Assembly: GCA_963737015.1 (NCBI GenBank)
Contig: CAVTQZ010000001.1
Coordinates: forward strand, 1,364,001 to 1,428,000
Reading direction: 5' to 3'
DNA: 64,000 nt
Source of the DNA: CAVTQZ01 sp963737015
GTDB lineage: Bacteria; Actinomycetota; Acidimicrobiia; Acidimicrobiales; UBA8190
The first letter of the stretch is position 1; the number at the start of each line of letters is the position of its first letter. Made by a program: the position numbers and the translations under genes. Under the pieces are notes generated by a model. That model did not search any database. It was not told where the DNA came from and saw only the letters and a list, made by a program, of their open reading frames with translations. This document shows positions 60,289 through 64,000 of the stretch, in pieces.

Positions 60289-62580
60289 TCAGCCCGGCGC
60301 CGCCATCGCGACGACCGGGCGGTTGAGCGGCTTGCCGCCCATCGAGCCGTAGTAGCCGGCGTCGCCGAACGTGAAGATGCCACCGTCGGATGCGACCATC
60401 CAGTAGCCCCTGCCGGACGCCGTGGACGCCATACCGACGATCGGCCTGTTGAGCGGCTTTCCACCCATCGACCCTAAGTAGGCGGCGTTGCCGAAGGTGA
60501 AGATCCCACCGTCCGAGGCGACCATCCAGTAGCCGTTGCCGGCGGGAGTCGATGCCATTGCCACCACCGGCTGGTTGAGGGGCTTGCCGCCCATCGATCC
60601 GTCGTACACGGCGTCGCCGAAGGCGAAGATCCCGCCGTCGGAGGCGACCATCCAGTAGCCCCTGCCATCTGGTGTCGCGGCCATGCCGACGATCGGCTTG
60701 TTCAGCTGCTGACCGGGACGCAGCACACCGGGGACCGAGCCGTAGAACGTCGCATCTCCGAAGGTGAAGACGCCACCGTCCGAGGCGACCATCCAGTAGC
60801 CCTTACCGCTCGGCGTGGACGCCATCGCCACGACCGGTCGGTTGAGCGGTTTTCCGCCCATCGATCCGTCGTACGGGGCGTCGCCGAAGTTGAAGATCCC
60901 GCCGTCGGAGGCGACCATCCAGTAGCCGCCGTCATCTGGTGTCATCGCCATGCCCACCACCGGCTTGTTCAACGTTATTGCGCCGGTCGAACCGCAGAAC
61001 GGCTGGTTCCCGAAGTTGAAGATGCCGCCGTCCGAGGCGGCCATGTCGTATCCCTGCGGCGAAGAGGGAGCGCTGCAGGGAACCTCCAAGTTGATCGCGG
61101 TCCCGGCGTCACCGGTGAGCTGCGGATCGTGGTGGAACATCGGCCACGAACCGGCCGAGTTCACATTGGAGCCGTTCGAACCGGTGATCTCGTAGTGGGT
61201 CACGACTCCTTTGTTCGAGGAGTTGTAGCCGGCGACAGTGATGCCGATCGAGCCGTTCGGGTCGTCGGTGACGAGTGGCGAGCTCTGAAAACCGTCGCCC
61301 TGGCCGATGGTGTCCACCAGTTGTCCCGACTTCCCGTCGAAGATCTCGACACCGCTGGTCGTAGGCGCGATCACGTCCTGGTAGCCCTGGCCGGTCAGGT
61401 CCGCCGCGACGACGGAGCCGATCACCTCGCCCGATGCCGACGCATGCCATATCGCTGCGCCGTTCGAACCGTTCAACGCCCAGACCGATCCTCCACCCGC
61501 GCCGTTGTTGGTTCCTTCCACGACCTGCAGCTGCCCGTTGCCGAGGACGTCCGCCAGGGCGGGACTGCTCGTCGTGCTCCCGTCGAGTCCGGCCGACCAA
61601 ACCGGGTTGCAGTGGGAGTCGACTGCGATGAGGTGGTTCGTGGTGGACGCCCCCGAGTAGGTCGCGCCCGTGCCGAAGACGATTCCCACGTTCTGGCTCG
61701 CCCCGAAGAACTCTCCGACGGCGGGAGACGACTGCACCGTCTGATCCGTGTCGTGGTCGCAGACGAGCCCGCCGTTCGGCACGGGTTGGCCCGCGTTACC
61801 CGATGGGCTCAGTACACGGAGGTGGCCACCGTTCGAGTAGTGGGTGCCGTAGGACACACCCGCCGAAGAGTCGCCGCCCTCGACGATGTCGCTCTGACCG
61901 CTGTGGTAGAGGTCGGCGAGCGCTGCCGTCGAGAACATGCTGTCGGCCTCGTACCAGGGGAATCCGCCGAGCACTCCGCCGTTGGCGGCGTTGAACGCGT
62001 ACTCCTCCTCACCTAGGGATCCCGCGACGACGTCCGTGCCTCCTTGAAGGCTCCCGACGGCCATCGAAGCCTGCACGCCGTTGTGGGCGACGGGGTCGGT
62101 GCTCGGATTGGTCTCGTTCGAGAACCACTGATTGCCACCCTGCGGACTGATCGCCTGGTAGCCGCCTTCGTTGGGAGTCGATGCGTTTCCGACTCCCACG
62201 AACACCGTGTCGAGGCCCCCGGCGTTGATCGGCGCGACCGAAGGCGTGGAGTCCACCGGTACACCACCCGTGGAGTACGGCCACCCCGGTACCGTTCCCC
62301 CGCCGTTCAGGTAGAAGGCGTAGACGTGTCCCGAGCGATCTCCGACCACCACAGCCTGACCACCGGGAAGGCTCGCGACGTTCGGCGAGGACAGAGCGAT
62401 CGGTGAACCGGCGTCGCCGAGGGTCTGCGTCCAGCTCGTGGAGATGTCCAGGGCCGCGGACACGGCAGCGGCGTGAACGGCACCGAACCCCGCAACCAAC
62501 GCCCACGAGGCTGTTGTCGCGGTCAGCGCTGAAAGAACGAACGCGCGCCTTACGAGGGATTTTTGGTGCCGGGGGCCCAC
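60289..62580 (-). CDS. secreted FG-GAP/beta-propeller-like protein with C-terminal GYW repeats
   Basis: A 763-residue protein. N-terminal signal sequence ('VRRAFVLSALTATTASWALV'), then about 450 residues resembling FG-GAP/VCBS or PQQ-like propeller blades ('QAVVVGDRSGHVYAFYLNGG', 'SSPALADVLGNGQLQVVEGT', 'VVAADLTGQGYQDVIAPTTS'). The last 254 residues are six GYW repeats like those of the neighbouring SpoIID protein. Probably a cell-surface protein; no enzyme motif. GTG 62580 is chosen, 11 bp after the GT2 stop. A much longer frame runs upstream only because the GT2 gene is frameshifted. Confidence 0.75.
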   Translation of the reverse strand: MGPRHQKSLVRRAFVLSALTATTASWALVAGFGAVHAAAVSAALDISTSWTQTLGDAGSPIALSSPNVASLPGGQAVVVGDRSGHVYAFYLNGGGTVPGWPYSTGGVPVDSTPSVAPINAGGLDTVFVGVGNASTPNEGGYQAISPQGGNQWFSNETNPSTDPVAHNGVQASMAVGSLQGGTDVVAGSLGEEEYAFNAANGGVLGGFPWYEADSMFSTAALADLYHSGQSDIVEGGDSSAGVSYGTHYSNGGHLRVLSPSGNAGQPVPNGGLVCDHDTDQTVQSSPAVGEFFGASQNVGIVFGTGATYSGASTTNHLIAVDSHCNPVWSAGLDGSTTSSPALADVLGNGQLQVVEGTNNGAGGGSVWALNGSNGAAIWHASASGEVIGSVVAADLTGQGYQDVIAPTTSGVEIFDGKSGQLVDTIGQGDGFQSSPLVTDDPNGSIGITVAGYNSSNKGVVTHYEITGSNGSNVNSAGSWPMFHHDPQLTGDAGTAINLEVPCSAPSSPQGYDMAASDGGIFNFGNQPFCGSTGAITLNKPVVGMAMTPDDGGYWMVASDGGIFNFGDAPYDGSMGGKPLNRPVVAMASTPSGKGYWMVASDGGVFTFGDATFYGSVPGVLRPGQQLNKPIVGMAATPDGRGYWMVASDGGIFAFGDAVYDGSMGGKPLNQPVVAMASTPAGNGYWMVASDGGIFTFGNAAYLGSMGGKPLNRPIVGMASTASGRGYWMVASDGGIFTFGDAGYYGSMGGKPLNRPVVAMAAPG
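60292..61053 (-). repeat. six in-gene repeats of 39-47 residues (GYWMVASDGGIFxFGDA type)
   Basis: Six tandem copies. Five begin GYWMVASDGG and one, the first, GYDMAASDGG. Most contain 'GSMGGKPLNRPVVAMAST'; one copy has the longer 'GSVPGVLRPG' linker typical of the neighbouring gene, a sign of exchange between the two arrays. Confidence 0.9.
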
Positions 62581-62591
62581 GCGGCCATACC

Positions 62592-63849
62592 CTAACGGCC
62601 GCCCTCCGGACGGTGGCTGATGCCTGGCCCGCCGGTCCGACAGGGCGCGACGTCCCAGGTCGAGTCGGTTCCTGCCCAACGATCCCAAACCTCTGTCGGT
62701 GTCGAAACCCAGTGTCGCCGCATTCGGATCCTCGAGGAGACCGCCCACGGGAGCTTGGCGAAGACCGCTCTGTTCACCTTCCGGCCGGCATCGCCCGGCA
62801 CCTCCCGGACCAACGCCTTGCGTGCGACGGACGAAGGCGCGTTTCGCAACAGGCAGAGGATCGCGTTTCGTTCGGCGAGGAAGCGAACGAACGCATCGTT
62901 CACGCCGCCGCTCGTCGCCGAAAGACGGTGCGCCACGGTTGCGCCGGGCTCGTAGAGGACACGCATGCCCGAAAGACGCGCTCTCAGACACCAGTCGGTG
63001 TCCTCGTTGTACGCGAAGAACTCCTCGGCGAAGGAACCGAGGTGGCGCAAGGTCTCGCTGCGGAAAACCGGGGCTGTCGCGCTCGAAGCCGAAGCGCTCC
63101 GCAGCTTCGTCGAAGCGCCCGTCGTCGGGGGCTGCGAACCCGAACTCACCTGCCAGCCCGTAGGGGTCGAGAAAGGAACCGGCGTGGTTGACGAGGTTGC
63201 ACACGGTTGTGAACTTCACGATCTCGCCGTTCAACTCGACGCGTGGTGTCTCGGTTCGGGGAGCCTGCGGCTTTTCTCGTAGCCCCTGCGCGAACCCGGG
63301 GAGAGGCACGTAGAAGGGCCGCTCCCCCGACGTCCAGCGCCACCGCTCACCGTTTGCTTTCTCGACGCCGTAGACACCGGGGCCCAACAGCTCGTCCAGA
63401 ACGTCGCGGCCGTCCACCGTCACCGATTTCAGCTGCCGCCCGAGAGGACGCGGGTCGCCGGGCGCGAACCACGGCTCGTCGCCGAGGACTATCTCACCGA
63501 AAGTGCGATCGAGAATCACCTTCGGGGTGACCGCAGCGACATCCGGATTCGCGAGCATTCTCTGTGCCGAGCTGATCCATTGCGCGCCCGCGACGGCATC
63601 GTCGTTCAAGATCCCGACCAGATCACCTTTGATATGCCGCAGTCCGAGTGCGACTCCTCCCGCGAACCCGATGTTCGTCTCCGAACGCACCGGCTCCGCA
63701 CCGAGGCGCGAGGCGATCCGCGAGGCTCGGCCCTCCGCCGAGCCGTTGTCGACGACCACGACCTCCGATGCCTGTGAGAGAGCCGAGGAGATCGAGTCCT
63801 CCAGCCAGTCGCCCGGCTTGTAGGAGACGATTACGGCCGACGACCTCAC
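62592..63849 (-). CDS. GT2-family glycosyltransferase (frameshifted as sequenced)
   Basis: Inverting GT-A glycosyltransferase of about 419 residues. N-terminal half: 'SAVIVSYKPGDWLEDSI', 'VVVVDNGSAEG', 'TNIGFAGGVALGLRHIKGDL' and the metal-binding 'GILNDDAVAG'. The frame is lost near 63084. The continuation one base on is 'SATAPVFRSETLRHLGSFAE' and 'EFFAYNEDTDWCLRARLSG', the family's acceptor region. Removing one base joins them as 'ERFGFSATAPVFRSETL'. Rhamnosyltransferase-like enzymes for envelope polysaccharide share this layout. GTG 63849 overlaps the previous stop (GTGA). Confidence 0.85.
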
Positions 63850-64000
63850 CTGCTCGTGCCGCTGCCCACGGATTCCTCTACACGCGATGGCGCCGGCGTC
63901 CGGCGGCGCCCGCGTCCGAGTCCGAGTCCCAAAAGGCGCCGGTAGTAGGCCTCGGCGCCGTGGACCATCGCCTTCTGGGTGAATAGCTCCTCGTAGCGTC
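63846..64000 (-). CDS. C-terminal part of an unidentified protein, possibly a glycosyltransferase (partial)
   Basis: The leftward frame entering from the window edge encodes about 50 residues ending in TGA at 63848-63846 ('RYEELFTQKAMVHGAEAYYR', then an Arg/Gly-rich tail). The helical end with 'AMVHGAEAYYRRLLG' is compatible with the tail of a GT-B glycosyltransferase, which would fit its coupling to the GT2 gene. Identity cannot be settled from this fragment. Confidence 0.5.
   Translation of the reverse strand, partial: RYEELFTQKAMVHGAEAYYRRLLGLGLGRGRRRTPAPSRVEESVGSGTSR

Noticed and set aside
60289..63849. 1186-residue fusion of GT2 glycosyltransferase and FG-GAP/GYW protein
   Set aside because: The middle 150 residues are out-of-frame GT2 sequence caused by a single-base shift near 63084. 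The two proteins are separate, with the second having its own signal sequence.
1..64000. CRISPR array, prophage, IS element or integrase site at the two tRNAs
   Set aside because: No regularly spaced repeats, transposase, integrase or phage genes are visible, and no direct repeat of a tRNA 3' end was seen.

Overview
The window is GC-rich, densely packed bacterial chromosome. The gene set points to a high-GC actinobacterium, most likely class Acidimicrobiia: two F420-type LLM oxidoreductases, a WS/DGAT acyltransferase, a bacterial NHEJ set (Ku, separate primase-polymerase, separate ligase), DUF1800/DUF1501 partners, and two neighbouring secreted proteins with 42-47 residue 'GYWMVASDGGIFxFGDA' repeats of a kind I associate with Acidimicrobiia. 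This assignment rests on content and recall, not on a marker tree. No IS element, prophage or CRISPR array is visible. No gene-free stretch exceeds about 225 bp; the largest gaps are 59-244, 1607-1786, 10139-10305, 29792-29960, 34836-34999 and 42333-42553.

Layout. 1-9 kb: tRNA-Cys, a GT4 glycosyltransferase, a tiny membrane protein, the PII-uridylyltransferase GlnD, a frameshifted L,D-transpeptidase, an enoyl-CoA hydratase, an HtrA-like protease and an F420-type oxidoreductase. 9.1-14.7 kb: the DNA-end-joining locus, Ku, an unknown ORF, DUF72, a PHP/HhH protein, a LigD-type polymerase and an ATP-dependent ligase. 14.8-21.3 kb: FtsH, an SRPBCC protein, the secreted DUF1800/DUF1501 pair, an unknown protein and a GNAT. 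21.3-36.3 kb: a potassium island. It holds kdpFABC with a 27-codon microORF in front and a kinase-less N-terminal KdpD behind; a divergent KdpD-type histidine kinase plus KdpE; a tetracysteine mini-protein; a lone FtsX-type permease; a KimA-like APC permease fused to an OB fold; and two tandem TrkA/RCK proteins. 36.3-46.4 kb: metabolic and regulatory singles, a decayed diguanylate cyclase, a flotillin/NfeD pair, a phosphodiesterase-like hydrolase and tRNA-Gly. 46.5-58.1 kb: WS/DGAT, dUTPase, oligoribonuclease, aldo/keto reductase, acyl-CoA synthetase, a divergent PspC envelope-stress module with its own kinase and LuxR regulator, 1-Cys peroxiredoxin, enoyl-CoA hydratase, HAD hydrolase and SDR. 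58.1-64 kb: a leftward envelope run of SpoIID-like repeat protein, FG-GAP-like repeat protein, frameshifted GT2 glycosyltransferase and the end of another protein.

How it fits together. The potassium island appears to combine ATP-driven Kdp uptake under split KdpD/KdpE control with a KimA-like permease that sits head-to-head with two RCK proteins; no TrkH/KtrB channel subunit is in the window. The NHEJ locus carries every core activity as a separate protein, with a PHP phosphoesterase that could trim ends.

Quality note. Four otherwise well-conserved genes (L,D-transpeptidase, kdpD N-part, kdpB, GT2) each carry one apparent single-base insertion whose removal restores the family sequence exactly, one of them in a homopolymer. 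This looks more like assembly or sequencing error than biology. The GGDEF gene has three disruptions within about 300 bp and is more likely a true pseudogene.
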